Shown: in pieces, positions 46,980 to 57,395 of the stretch
Position numbering within the stretch: the stretch's first letter is position 1
Layout: each line of letters starts with the position of its first letter
From: Myxocyprinus asiaticus
Lineage: Eukaryota > Chordata > Actinopteri > Cypriniformes > Catostomidae
Reading direction: 5' to 3'
DNA: 64,000 nucleotides
Assembly: GCF_019703515.2 (NCBI RefSeq)
Contig: NC_059388.1
Location: 1,315,501-1,379,500 of the forward strand
Notes under the pieces: model-generated
What the model saw: only the letters and a program-made list of their open reading frames with translations
Databases searched by the model: none
Told to the model about the DNA's origin: nothing
Position numbers and translations under genes: made by a program

Positions 46980-47271
46980 TAGGGTTAAAACGATTAGTCG
47001 CCGTTATCGACATCGTCAACAATAAAAAACTGTCGCCAAACATTTTCATTGTTGAATAGTCGTTTGATGTCATTTAACGTAACATGAGATCACACTGAAC
47101 TCTAATGATGATGCGTGAGAGAAACACTGCAGTTCACGACTGATTGAGGAGAGGAAGAATTACACAGATCACAGTCCAGATGCATTCTAAACTTTCCAAA
47201 CAGCTTTAGCTGATGTAGATAACAAAGCACTCTCATTGTGGAATAAGTGGAGTCGGAGCTCTTTAAAGGAA

Positions 47272-48278
47272 ACACCCCGGTGTTACATCTTTAATGCAGT
47301 TATATTTAATGCGTTACATCTTTAATGCAGTTAGATTTAATGCGTTACATCTTTAATGCAGTTATATTTAATGCGTTACATCTTTAATGCCGTTATATTT
47401 AATGCGTTACATCTTTAATGCGGTCATATTTAATGGGTTACATCTTTAATGCGGTCATATTTAATGTGTTACATCTTTAATGCGGTTATATTTAATGCGT
47501 TACATCTTTAATGCGCTTATATTTAATGCGTTACATCTTTAATGCGGTTATATTTAATGTGTTACATCTTTAATGCGGTCATATTTAATGCGTTACATCT
47601 TTAATGCGGTCATATTTAATGCGTTACATCTTTAATGCGGTTATATTTAATGCGTTACATCTTTAATGCGGTTATATTTAATGCGTTACATCTTTAATGC
47701 GGTTATATTATGTTACATCTTTAATGCGGTTATATTTAATGCGTTACATCTTTAATGCGGTTATATTATGCGTTACATCTTTAATGCACTTATATTTAAT
47801 GCGTTACATCTTTAATGCGGTTATATTTAATGCGTTACATCTTTAATGCGGTTATATTTAATGCGTTACATCTTTAATGCGGTTATATTATGCGTTACAT
47901 CTTTAATGCACTTATATTTAATGCGTTACATCTTTAATGCGGTTATATTTAATGCGTTACATCTTTAATGCGGTTATATTTAATGCGTTACATCTTTAAT
48001 GCGGTCATATTTAATGGGTTAAATGCGTTTGATGACATCTTTAATGCGGTTATATTATGTTACATCTTTAATGCGGTTATATTTAATGCGTTACATCTTT
48101 AATGCACTTATATTTAATGCGTTACATCTTTAATGCGGTTATATTTAATGCGTTACATCTTTAATGCGGTTATATTTAATGCGTTACATCTTTAATGCGG
48201 TTATATTTAATGCGTTACATCTTTAATGCGGTTATATTATGTGTTACATCTTTAATGCAGTTATATTTAATGCGTTAT
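47272..48278. repeat. 31-base minisatellite, about 32 units
   Basis: The unit combines GTTACATCTTTAATGCGG and TTATATTTAATGC. Variants differ at a few positions (GCGG/GCAG/GCAC, TTATA/TCATA) and several units are 2-3 bases shorter. It is bounded by CCCCGGTG on the left and GCTTTATTAAAGTTCAAATA on the right, sequences also found side by side in the hAT at 35.4 kb. Confidence 0.97.
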
Positions 48279-48337
48279 AGCTTTATTAAAGTTCAAATAC
48301 AGAAGCAGATCATGTAAATAACTACAAACTCCGAAAC

Positions 48338-48634
48338 GGTCACGAGACGAGTTGCAAGTGTCAGAGCTTCGTGAAATGTGAAAAGCAATGTGTTGTTGGG
48401 GGGCGGGTTAGGCTTTCGGGGGGGGGGGGGTCTGCTGAGTTTGTGAGTAAGAGGGGCAGAAGTGCCACAGATGAAAGGACAAGCAGTTGCCGCTTGCAGA
48501 GGCAGCCTCACGCTAGGGTCTGCTTGGGGTATAGGAAAATGGGAGCTGCAGGATAGGTAGAGAATAAGTAGAGTGAAAATAGACAGAAACACTGAAGAGA
48601 CAGTGGCGGTTGCTGCCACATGGAAATGCATGCC
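48338..48634 (-). repeat. Inverted copy of the 43.5-kb repeat, nested in the hAT
   Basis: Reverse complement of 43,505-43,803 with few differences. A run of about 14 G near 48,418-48,431 replaces a CCCC-containing stretch. Confidence 0.8.
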
Positions 48635-50158
48635 AGGCCAGTAGTTGGCGATGTCACTTTGTAAAGAAACACTACGCGCCTGCGCACATAAGAATTCTTC
48701 CACAGAGCGGTGAATACAAACAATGAAGATGGCGATCACTGGTCGTAGTAGTGATGCAGTAAATCTACACTTTACTGGAGCAGCATCATTAAATCAAAAT
48801 CTTGAGCAGCACAAACACAGTCCTGTAGTCCGCCATTGTAGTTTTGAATGTCTCGCGCACATGCCTATAGACTGAACTCTCAAGATGATTCAATAAACTC
48901 TGCTCATTTTTACCATCACTTCATCTCCTGCCTTCTTCCGTATTCCCCCTGCTGACTCTTGGGCTGGTAGGAGAGTAAGTTAACATAAGCTGTTGATGTT
49001 GACTGGTTTTGGATATCAGACAGAACTCTGATATATGGATGTCTTCTGATGGAGAGAGAGGTCTTGTGTACACTGGATCTAACATGCATTTTCACTGCCT
49101 CATGTTTTCATATTCTAAGCATATCATTGAATACTGTACATGGCATCACATCTCTGTCTATAGGCTATATACATAAACGGTGGGTGAATGAATTGCAGGG
49201 TAAAGGTACATCAAATAAAATTAAGTAAATAAATTAATAACATTTAAAATATATTTTTCCCATCTGAATCCATACATTAATTTCAAGATTTTCAAATTGC
49301 AGGTTCTGCCTACTGTACAATGATCACACTCCATACAAAACACTCCAAATGAATAAATTGTTGATTATTGTTATTTGCACAGACACCAGAATTCATATTG
49401 ATTGATCTCAAATTGATGCCTATCAATCCATCATTCTTTATATAACACGTAATATGCGTGCGCGTGACATCATCGTTTTTACAAATTCGCGTTTTTGTAC
49501 GTTTACACTGAGACGATAACGGCATCGTTTTCAAAAACTTGCACTTTGAAACCCGTTTTCAAAAGTTTTCAGGCCCCAAAACGCCGTTGTCGTGTAAACG
49601 AACAGCCAAAACGCATAAAAAGTTTTCCTTTTTAGTTGAAAACGTTGTCGTGTAAACGGCCCCTTAGACTTGCTTTTAGAGAATAGATCTTGAATAGAAG
49701 TATATTTTGTCTTTACTGCACTCGCAGAAGTATAATCAGGTGAAATAATACACTTATATACAAAATACACTTATATTTAAAATACATTCTCTTAAAGCAG
49801 GTCTAAATATCTTATATGTTGCTTCTCAAGTATGTGTATCTTGTTTTAAGGATTTTTAGATTATTTTAAATGGAAAACAAGACAAAAAAACTTGATAACA
49901 ATAGAATTGTTTGCAGTGAATTTCTTTACTGAACTAAACTTATTAAAATTAAAATTCAGTGAATGTCATTTAGAGGTATTTTTTAAAAGATGATTTTGTC
50001 CTCTTTATTGTTGTAAGCACGTTTAATCCAAACTTTTAAGTCGGGGCACAAGCTGTTAAGAGCTAATGATTAATAGCTGCAATAATCGCCGAATAGTCGA
50101 ATAATTGCTAGATTAGTCGATTATCAAAATAATCATTAGTTGCAGCCCTAGTTTGCAG

Positions 50159-50877
50159 TCAGCCATGATTAATTTATCCAGCGAATGACAGCATCCAATA
50201 ACGCAGAAATGATCAAGATAATGCGAGTGGTACTCAGCTGGTCATGTGATCTTAACATGACCCCCCACACAGCCCAGCACAATGGAGTCTTCATCTCATT
50301 TGTGTGTACATGTTTTTTTGTACCTCAGCGACCGTATCCCAACATATGAATAATCCAATCAATTCTGACTGTGTAAGACAATACTCCTCAACCAGAACAA
50401 TGCTCAATTCATCAGCCAACCATGTCTGTTCACTTGTCCATATCATAGCTCATAAGACTCTAATGAGGACCTATGTGGTTTGTTTATGTGGACTGAATTC
50501 TGCAAATATTCAATATGCGATTGATCTACATCTTAAGAACTTGTGTCAAATGAGCTGTCACTTTCTGAAAGACTACAGAGAACAGAACTATAAAACTACA
50601 CTGTAAATCTGTGCAAAACTGGGTAGGGGAAAAAACAATGATAAATTAAAATAATAAAATGCAACTAACTATATAATCATACATAGTAAGGATAGCAAAA
50701 TATATAGCTTATCAACTTTTAAAAGGGAGGTGAAACGCTCCCATATCTTGTTTAGTTGATGTCAAAGGCCATGTGTCCAATCAAACTCTGTATTATTTTA
50801 GTGTGGGCAGGGTTTACCCAATTCAACTAGGTTCTTTCTACACAAAGTGTTTGTGTTGAAATCACTCGTTTTAAGTT
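50159..50877. other. No recognised gene; dispersed repeat at the right edge
   Basis: The last 70 bases (from about 50,805) are the left part of a dispersed repeat that continues beyond the SINE at 51,305 and has another copy at 63.8 kb. Confidence 0.5.
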
Positions 50878-50892
50878 AAGAAAGCTCATTTC

Positions 50893-51290
50893 GGGGGGCC
50901 TGGGTAGCTCAGTGGTAAAGATGCTGGCTACCACTCCTGGAGTTTGTTAGTTTGCTAGTTCGAATCCCAGGGCATGCTGAGTGACTCCAGCCAGGTCTCC
51001 CTCCTGGTTGCTAGGCAGGGTAGTGTCACACAGGGTAACCTTGGTGCGTGGTGAGTTGAGCGTGGTTGCTGTGGTGGATGGCATGAAGCCTCCACACGTG
51101 CTATGTCTCTGTGGCATTGCACTCAACAAGCCACGTGATAAGATGCACGGGTTGACGTTCTCAGATGCAGAGGCAACTGGGATTCATCCTCTGTCACCCA
51201 GACTGAGGTGAATCACTACACAACCACAAGGACTTAAAAGCACATTGGGAATTGGGAGAAAAAGGGGAAACCCCCCCCCTCAAAAAAAAA
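50893..51290 (+). repeat. tRNA-derived SINE with 15-base target duplication
   Basis: The tRNA-like head has an A box (TGGGTAGCTCAGTGG, about 50,902) and a B box (AGTTCGAATCCC, about 50,957). The body (GTGACTCCAGCCAGGTCTCC, CAAGCCACGTGATAAGATGC) and the end GGGAATTGGGAGAAAAAGGGG match a common fish SINE. A C-run and A-run close it. AAGAAAGCTCATTTC lies at 50,878-50,892 and again at 51,290-51,304. Confidence 0.92.
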
Positions 51291-51304
51291 AGAAAGCTCA
51301 TTTC

Positions 51305-52781
51305 AAACATGTTGAAACACTGTCCATGATTAGCCTACATCAAGTTCAGCCAAAGTGCTATTTTTTTTTATTTATTTTTTTATAGTTTATACACGTCTTC
51401 TTTTCAAATAAAAAACGTATCCACCTCAAGCACCACTTTCATGCTCTTTTTGGACATTTGATTCACATCTTAGTGTTTCCACCCAGCATTTTTTTATACA
51501 GTATCCCAAAATCTGCATAAACAATATGTACATGGAAACACTGTTGTGGATATTGTGAGCTCATGAATGAAGATATTCCTACACAGTAGTCACATGATTA
51601 ACAACATGTCAATCTGATGTGCTTACAACTTTTTTTTGGTATTACAGTATTTCTTCATCTCAGTGCTGACCTTCATTACTCACTGTCCAGTTGCAGCTGT
51701 CTCATGTATCTACGCAACCAAAGCAGATATGCAGCACACATACACACACATACTCAAAGGTTATGTGATATAACCTATAACAGGGGCATATCTAATCCTC
51801 TGTGAAATAGGATATGTTACTCCCCATAGCGCAACCTTGTGCATGATCTCTCCTGGCACACACACACACGCACACATCATCTTTTGGTTCCTGGCACCCG
51901 ATGGCAACTCTCTTTTTAAAGGCTTTTTAGAACTTGCATACAGGTTTATACAATATTAATACATGAAACTGAACTCATATGTTCCCTGTTGTCATTTGAC
52001 AGTAATAAATAAATAGCAATACAAATTCCACTTTATTTGCCTGTAATAAGCCTGCATAAATACAAATATGCACCATTTATTTGTATAGCACCTTTTAGAA
52101 ATATAGCAAAAACACATTCAATATAAAACCCAGTTTTTACACGAGATTTAAACTGACACACAGAATCAGCAGAACTAATATCACAGGGCAGGCCATTCCA
52201 CAATCACAACAAATGCTCTACCACCTGTAGTTTTGCATCTGGATCTTGGAACATCTAGCGGTTTATGTCAGGAAGATTTAAGAGGCCTAACTGTTTCATA
52301 AGGTCTTAACCATTCTACAAAATACACTGGTGCCAAGCAATGCCAAGCCTCATTTCCTACAGGCACGCAAATGACAAATAAACCAGACATTCCCACAAGC
52401 CACACTAAAATAAAGAACTCACCCACATCATCGTCCATCAACTAATCATTAGTAAACCTCCGAAGGGCAGTTTCTGTACTGTGGTTTGCTGTAAATCCTG
52501 ACTGAAATATCTCAAAAACATCATTGTCCTTTACTACTAACATCTGCTTAGCTGCAGCTTTCTCTAATATTTAAGAGATGAAAAAGTATGAATCTAATGA
52601 AAGTTTCTTGAAAAACAGCTGAACTATATCAATCTTTAACACTTCGGGAACACATCCAGACACAAGTGAGTTAAACTATTCCTGAAGCCTATCTAAATGT
52701 TTTCCTAATGCATTATAGTTCATTTATAATGCCTTATAACACACTTTACACTAGCTGTATGCTCTCATAAATAACCACAGG
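51305..52781. other. No recognised gene; short CA microsatellites
   Basis: CA runs near 51,738 and 51,858. AT-rich, no protein-like frame. Confidence 0.5.
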
Positions 52782-53730
52782 TTAAAGGGATAGTCCACCC
52801 AAAAATGAAAGTTCTCTCATCATTTACTCACCCTCATGCCATCCCAGATGTGTGTGACTTTCTTTCTTCAGCTGAACACAATGCAAGTGAATGGTGGAAA
52901 GTGCATAAAAGCAGCATAAAAGTAATCCATATGACTTCAGTAGTTAAATATATGACTTCAGAAGTGATATAATATGAAACAGATCAATATGTATGTCCTT
53001 TTTTTACTATTAATTCTCCTCCCTGCCCAGTAAGAATACGAATCGTCAAAAACAGAAGAAGAATGTGAAAGTGAAAGTGGAGAGTTTCGGTAAAACACCT
53101 ATCATATCGCTTCTGAAAACATGGATTAAAACACTGGAGTCTTGTGGATTGCTTTTATGTGCTTTTTGGAGCTTCAGAGTTCTGGCCACCGTTCACTTGC
53201 ATTGGATGGACCTGCAGACATAGATATACATACACAGATGCCTCATTAGCCGCTATACTTGAGCTGTTTGCTATACTGGAAAGGTCCAAGTCCGTACATA
53301 AACACACTAAAGCAGTGGACCGTGCATCTGCAACAGTCTTTGGCAGTCATTAAGGTTAAATCATTCTAAATATTGTAGATAATAAAAATGACTCTAAACA
53401 GAAATGAAACGGTTAAAGCTCTTCTAAATATTATAAATAGCCTGATTGCTTAAGCTCCACATTCTCACCATTTAGTCTGGAGTTTATATCTCTGCCGTTC
53501 TTACAACCGTAGACAGCACAATGTTGAGGCGTTTTCAGTGGCTGGTGAAATGTTGACCATTGACGTGTCCGGAGCGGTTGTGTGGGGTATCTACGTATAT
53601 ATATATCTATCACTACAGAGCTGAAATATTCTTCTAAAAATCTTCATTTGTGTTCTGCAGAAGAAAGAAAGTCACACACATCTGGGGCGGCATGAGGGTG
53701 AATAAATGATGACAGAACTTTCATTTTTGA
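52782..53730. mobile_element. Non-autonomous inverted-repeat element with TTAAAGGGATAGT end
   Basis: About 75 bases at each end are inverted copies: TTAAAGGGATAGTCCACCC, ATCATTTACTCACCCTCATG and ATGTGTGTGACTTTCTTTCT on the left are mirrored at 53,655-53,730. It is a very common fish repeat family. No transposase. It ends about 60 bases before the candidate exon and 560 before the channel stop. Confidence 0.85.
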
Positions 53731-53794
53731 AAGTCTATACTACATCATAACACACACAAAATATAAAACATTGAGAAATAATTTCAAGACTTAC

Positions 53795-53898
53795 CTTCTA
53801 ACTGAGTGGATCTCCATTTCTTCATGAAGATCTCTGGTTTCTCCGGTGTTGTGGTGTCTTTCTCCTGTACACGCTCACTTTTTGCTTGAATCCATTTA
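53795..53898 (-). other. Candidate internal exon, unidentified
   Basis: On the minus strand, about 390 bases downstream of the channel stop, a 104-base stretch is bounded by an AG (53,899-53,900) and a strong donor-like GTAAGT (53,789-53,794). One frame stays open for 34 codons and reads as a charged peptide containing TTTPEKPEIFMKKWRSTQLE. It lies outside the miniature element that ends at about 53,730. The polypyrimidine tract upstream of the AG is weak. I do not recognise the peptide. It could be an exon of a neighbouring gene, a spliced 3' untranslated piece, or chance. Confidence 0.25.
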
Positions 53899-54286
53899 CT
53901 TGAAACTTCAGGAATTTTGGAATTCAGCAGGAAAACACTTTAAATGTCCTCCTTTAATTTCATACACCAATCAGTTTGAAAAATGAGAGTGAATATATAT
54001 TGCTAATACAACAATGTATTGTGAAATGATACCGACACAGTCACAAAACTCACATAAAGTGTTACTAATGTACAGATATAGCCTGTGTACAAATCTCTCA
54101 AAAAAGTATCCCTAATTTGGCTTTTCACATGAGAGGGAGTGATGGGGCAACCATGAGTTAAGGCCTGAGACAACTTTCTATTAGAAATGAATCATTATAC
54201 ATCTATGTTTCCCAAATGTGCTGGTGCGCTTCCTGAGAGATCAGAGGATTCCCATTTAAAACAGTGATCCTGGGACTGTGCATGAA

Positions 54287-55888
54287 CTACAGGTCTGTTT
54301 CTCTTGCGTCCAGGCAAAATGTATAAAGAGAGCGCTTAATATCCATTCTGCTGTTGGCTTTGATGTTAGTCTTCTCGATGGGCGTGTTTGCATCCTCCTT
54401 GTGTTCCCCATCTTTTGAGTTCCTCAGCACCTCATCGCATTGGCTCGCGGGGCTGGGCTCGTCTCTGAGGGACGCCTGGTCTTGGTCGGTTTCCCGGTGA
54501 TAGAAATAGTTAAAGTTGGACACGATGACGGGCACCGGTAGGGCGATGGTCAACACCCCTGCGATCGCGCAGAGAGAGCCCACGATCTTGCCCCCCACGG
54601 TCACCGGCCTCATGTCGCCATAGCCTACGGTTGTCATGGTGACCACCGCCCACCAGAAGGCGTCTGGGATGCTGGAGAAGTGCGACTCGGGTTCGTCAGC
54701 CTCCGCGAAGTAGACGGCGCTGGAAAACAGGATGACCCCGATGAAAAGAAAGAAGATCAAGAGGCCGAGCTCTCGCATGCTGGCTTTGAGAGTCTGACCC
54801 AAGATCTGGAGCCCCTTGGAGTGTCTGGAGAGCTTGAAGATGCGGAACACCCGTACCAAACGGATGACCCTCAGGATGGCCAGCGACATGGCCTGCTGCC
54901 CGTTGTTGTGCTCCTGTCCCTGCTGCTCCGCCAGCTCCGTGCCCAGAGTGATGAAGTAAGGCATGATGGACATGATGTCGATGATGTTCATGATGGTCTT
55001 GGAGAACTCGGACTTGCTGGGACAGGCGAAGAACCGCACGAAAAGCTCAAAGGTGAACCAGATGACGCAGGTGGTCTCAATAATGAAGAACGGGTCGCTG
55101 AAAGTGAGCGACGGGCGATCTTGAGTGCCATTGATCGCGCGACTCGTCACCGGCAGCTCGCGCTCGTCGCGAAACTCGGGCAAAGTTTCCAGACAGAAGG
55201 TGATGATCGAGATGGTGATGACGAGCACGGAGACGATGGCGATGCCCCGAGCGGGACTGGAGCTTTCGGGATACTCAAAAATGAGCCATACTTGCTTCTG
55301 AAACTCGTTCTGGGGCAAAGGTTTCTCTTCTTCTTTGATAAAACCCTCGTCCTCGCGGAAACGGTCCATCGCTTCTTCGCCGAGCTGGTAAAATCGGATT
55401 TCGTCGGCGAATACGTCGATCGACACGTTGACGGGTCGCCGGATTTTGCCGCCGGACTGATAAAAATAGAGAATCCCGTCAAAACTGGGTCGGTTCCGAT
55501 CGAAGAAATACTCGTTCCTGAGGGGGTCGAAATACTTGATTCTCTTGTCGGGATCTCCGAGTAAAGTGTCGGGAAACTGGTTGAGGGTGCCCAACTGGGT
55601 CTCGAACCTCAGTCCGGCGATATTGATGAGAACTCGCTCGTTGCTTTCATGGTCAAGGTCCAAATCCCGAATATCCTCGTCAAACAGATGAGGACGGTAA
55701 TAATCCAGAGTACTCTCACTGCAGTTGTTCATGTCGTTCATCTTCCACGAGCTCTGTTCTGCACTTCTCCTGGACAGTTCTTTGTTGTGGACCAAACGTG
55801 GATGATCCAAGGAATTTTGGTTTCGGTAGGTTTCTCCATCACTGCCTCCATCACCCATTTTCTCAAAACTCACCAAAGCTATCTCCAT
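54287..55888 (-). CDS. kcna5: Shaker-type voltage-gated K+ channel alpha subunit, Kv1.5-like
   Basis: Pore-forming subunit of a delayed-rectifier K+ channel of the plasma membrane; it assembles as a tetramer. One uninterrupted frame of 533 residues. I start it at the ATG at 55,888 (protein begins MEIALV); the frame extends two codons upstream, but only to TTG. T1 tetramerisation domain about 84-183; S1 about 214-236; N-glycosylation sequon NGT at 253 in the S1-S2 loop; S2 266-288; S3 299-318; S4 with arginines at 340, 343, 346 and 349; S5 about 375-396; selectivity filter TVGYGD at 420-425, followed by arginine at the external TEA position; S6 with PVP at 451-453. The C-terminus ETDL is a class I PDZ ligand. 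Start MEIALV, the filter-flanking MRP and the terminal CLDARETDL favour Kv1.5 over Kv1.1-1.4 and 1.6. The N-terminus is shorter and less proline-rich than in mammalian Kv1.5, which is about 610 residues. No frameshift or stop. The 5' flank is simple repeat, so any upstream noncoding exon is not visible. Confidence 0.94.
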   Translation of the reverse strand: MEIALVSFEKMGDGGSDGETYRNQNSLDHPRLVHNKELSRRSAEQSSWKMNDMNNCSESTLDYYRPHLFDEDIRDLDLDHESNERVLINIAGLRFETQLGTLNQFPDTLLGDPDKRIKYFDPLRNEYFFDRNRPSFDGILYFYQSGGKIRRPVNVSIDVFADEIRFYQLGEEAMDRFREDEGFIKEEEKPLPQNEFQKQVWLIFEYPESSSPARGIAIVSVLVITISIITFCLETLPEFRDERELPVTSRAINGTQDRPSLTFSDPFFIIETTCVIWFTFELFVRFFACPSKSEFSKTIMNIIDIMSIMPYFITLGTELAEQQGQEHNNGQQAMSLAILRVIRLVRVFRIFKLSRHSKGLQILGQTLKASMRELGLLIFFLFIGVILFSSAVYFAEADEPESHFSSIPDAFWWAVVTMTTVGYGDMRPVTVGGKIVGSLCAIAGVLTIALPVPVIVSNFNYFYHRETDQDQASLRDEPSPASQCDEVLRNSKDGEHKEDANTPIEKTNIKANSRMDIKRSLYTFCLDARETDL

Positions 55889-56008
55889 TTCCAAGCATTT
55901 TAAAGACCTGTAGATTTCTCAGAGCACTGGTTATACCCCACTCTCTTTGCCGTTAGATGGATGTGCATTATAATCCAAAGCTCCTCCCGCCACTCTGATA
56001 AATACATG

Positions 56009-56291
56009 TGTGTGTGTGTGTGTGTGTGCGTGTGAGAGAGTGTGTGTGTGTGTGCGTGTGTGTCTGTGTGTCTGTCTGTATGTCTGTGTGTGTCTGTGTG
56101 AGTGTGTGTCTGTCAGTGTGTGTGTGTGTGTGTGTCTGTCTGTCTGTCTGTGGTGTGTGTGTGTGTGCGTGTGTGTGTCTGTCTGTCTGTCTGTCTGTCT
56201 GTGTGTGTGTGCGTGTGAGTGTGTGTCTGTCTGTGTGTGTGTGTCTGTCTGTGTGTGTGTGCGTGTGTGTGTGTGCACGCGCGCGCGCGCG
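56009..56291. repeat. (TG)n/(TGTC)n/(CG)n compound simple repeat upstream of kcna5
   Basis: Starts 121 bases upstream of the kcna5 ATG. TG runs alternate with TCTG runs and end in a pure GCGCGC run (56,278-56,291). Alternating purine-pyrimidine sequence of this length can adopt Z-DNA; any effect on the channel gene is inference. Open frames here are artefacts. Confidence 0.95.
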
Positions 56292-56474
56292 CTTTGAGCG
56301 TAAGTACTGGGGTGATTTCCAGGTGACTCGGTTGATTTGAAAAGGTTCCTTTGAATGACTCGGTCAAAACGAGTCGCAAACCGTTTATGAATTACTCGAC
56401 TGGACTTTGAGGTGTGATATTTTGGAATAATGAACATAGCTGATGAAAACACTATTAAATATTGCTTTCAGTGC

Positions 56475-56502
56475 AAAAAAAAAAAAAAAAAAAAAAAAAA
56501 AA
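56475..56502. repeat. Poly-A run of 28
   Basis: Uninterrupted A run about 590 bases upstream of the channel start. Confidence 0.95.
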
Positions 56503-56509
56503 GACGCAC

Positions 56510-57330
56510 GGTGAGATTGAGCGATGACTCAAATGAATCGAATCAATGACCGTTACAGCGAATCGTTTGGCTTAAATGAATCAGTGTCAAACAGTGTGTC
56601 TGATCTCGGGGGAAAGAGAGAGAGAGGGATGCTCTTTCACTCTTTTTTATCACTTTTATTTACTCGTCTACTACTAGATACTATTATAACAACAACAACA
56701 ATACGAATTATTATTATTATTACAAATATGTGACACTTCAATAGATTCTTTCATCGTGTTCACTAAGCTTTTATATCCATATAATATGTATTATAGATCC
56801 GAGAGTACATTTCCTGTTAAAGATGTTGTTGAAAGTGATTCATATTTCTGGCATCTGTGCAAAATGAACATACATATACACATGAGTTAACATCATATTG
56901 CCTCGGGTTGCATCACCATATTATGTGCATGCAAGTGTGTGTTTTTGAGATTGTCATTGTTTGTAGGGGTGGGTGGAATAACCATAATCTATATTTTATG
57001 TTGTCTATAGCGTGCTAGTGTATGCCAACAAATCACAATACAATTGTTATAAAATGGTTTATATATTAAATGTATATAAATTAATTAAATACTTTTACAT
57101 TTTTAATCTCATATGATTATTTTCTTTTAATATTTGGAACTTGATGGACACAAAGATTATTCATATCTAATGAATGATACATTTGGCATCAGAGCAAACA
57201 TTTTATTTTTAATATCTAGCCTTGTTTATTCCCACAGGGATTAAACTGGCAACATAACATCTGACAGACCGACTGCTCAAGAAGCCTATGACGTCAACAC
57301 GGCTTGACAGGAAGTGACTATGAGGTACAG

Positions 57331-57331
<1 letters not shown>
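56510..57331. other. No recognised gene
   Basis: Short ACA/ATT runs near 56,690-56,720. GTAGGGGTGGGTGGAATAACC at 56,964 resembles a hAT-type end without a clear partner. No protein-like frame. Confidence 0.45.

Positions 57332-57393
<62 letters not shown>
57332..57393. repeat. (TA)n microsatellite
   Basis: Uninterrupted TA run. Confidence 0.97.

Positions 57394-57395
<2 letters not shown>

Larger units (their letters stand above)
46980..50150. mobile_element. hAT-type element, 3,171 bases, with internal minisatellite
   Basis: Ends TAGGGTTAAAACGATTAGTC and, inverted, TAGGGCTGCAACTAATGATT. The identical eight-mer GTTTGCAG flanks both sides (46,972-46,979; 50,151-50,158). No transposase. Inside are the minisatellite (47,272-48,278), an inverted copy of the 43.5-kb repeat (48,338-48,634) and one end of another repeat (AACGCCGTTGTCGTGTAAAC, near 49,580, repeated near 49,640). 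Confidence 0.93.

Noticed and set aside
47272..48278. Regular spacing suggestive of a CRISPR-like array
   Set aside because: Units are head-to-tail with no distinct spacers, lie inside a eukaryotic hAT element, and no cas genes are present. It is a minisatellite.
50893..50970. Possible functional tRNA gene (A and B boxes visible)
   Set aside because: No tRNA cloverleaf can be completed. The body, tail and target duplication show it is a SINE head.
54680..55564. A 294-residue open frame on the plus strand opposite the channel gene
   Set aside because: It is the antisense shadow of kcna5. Asp/Glu-rich composition comes from the complementary codons and it has no family motif.
56008..56452. 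Open frames on both strands over the TG/TCTG repeat
   Set aside because: Simple-repeat artefacts (Cys-Val or Thr-His strings).
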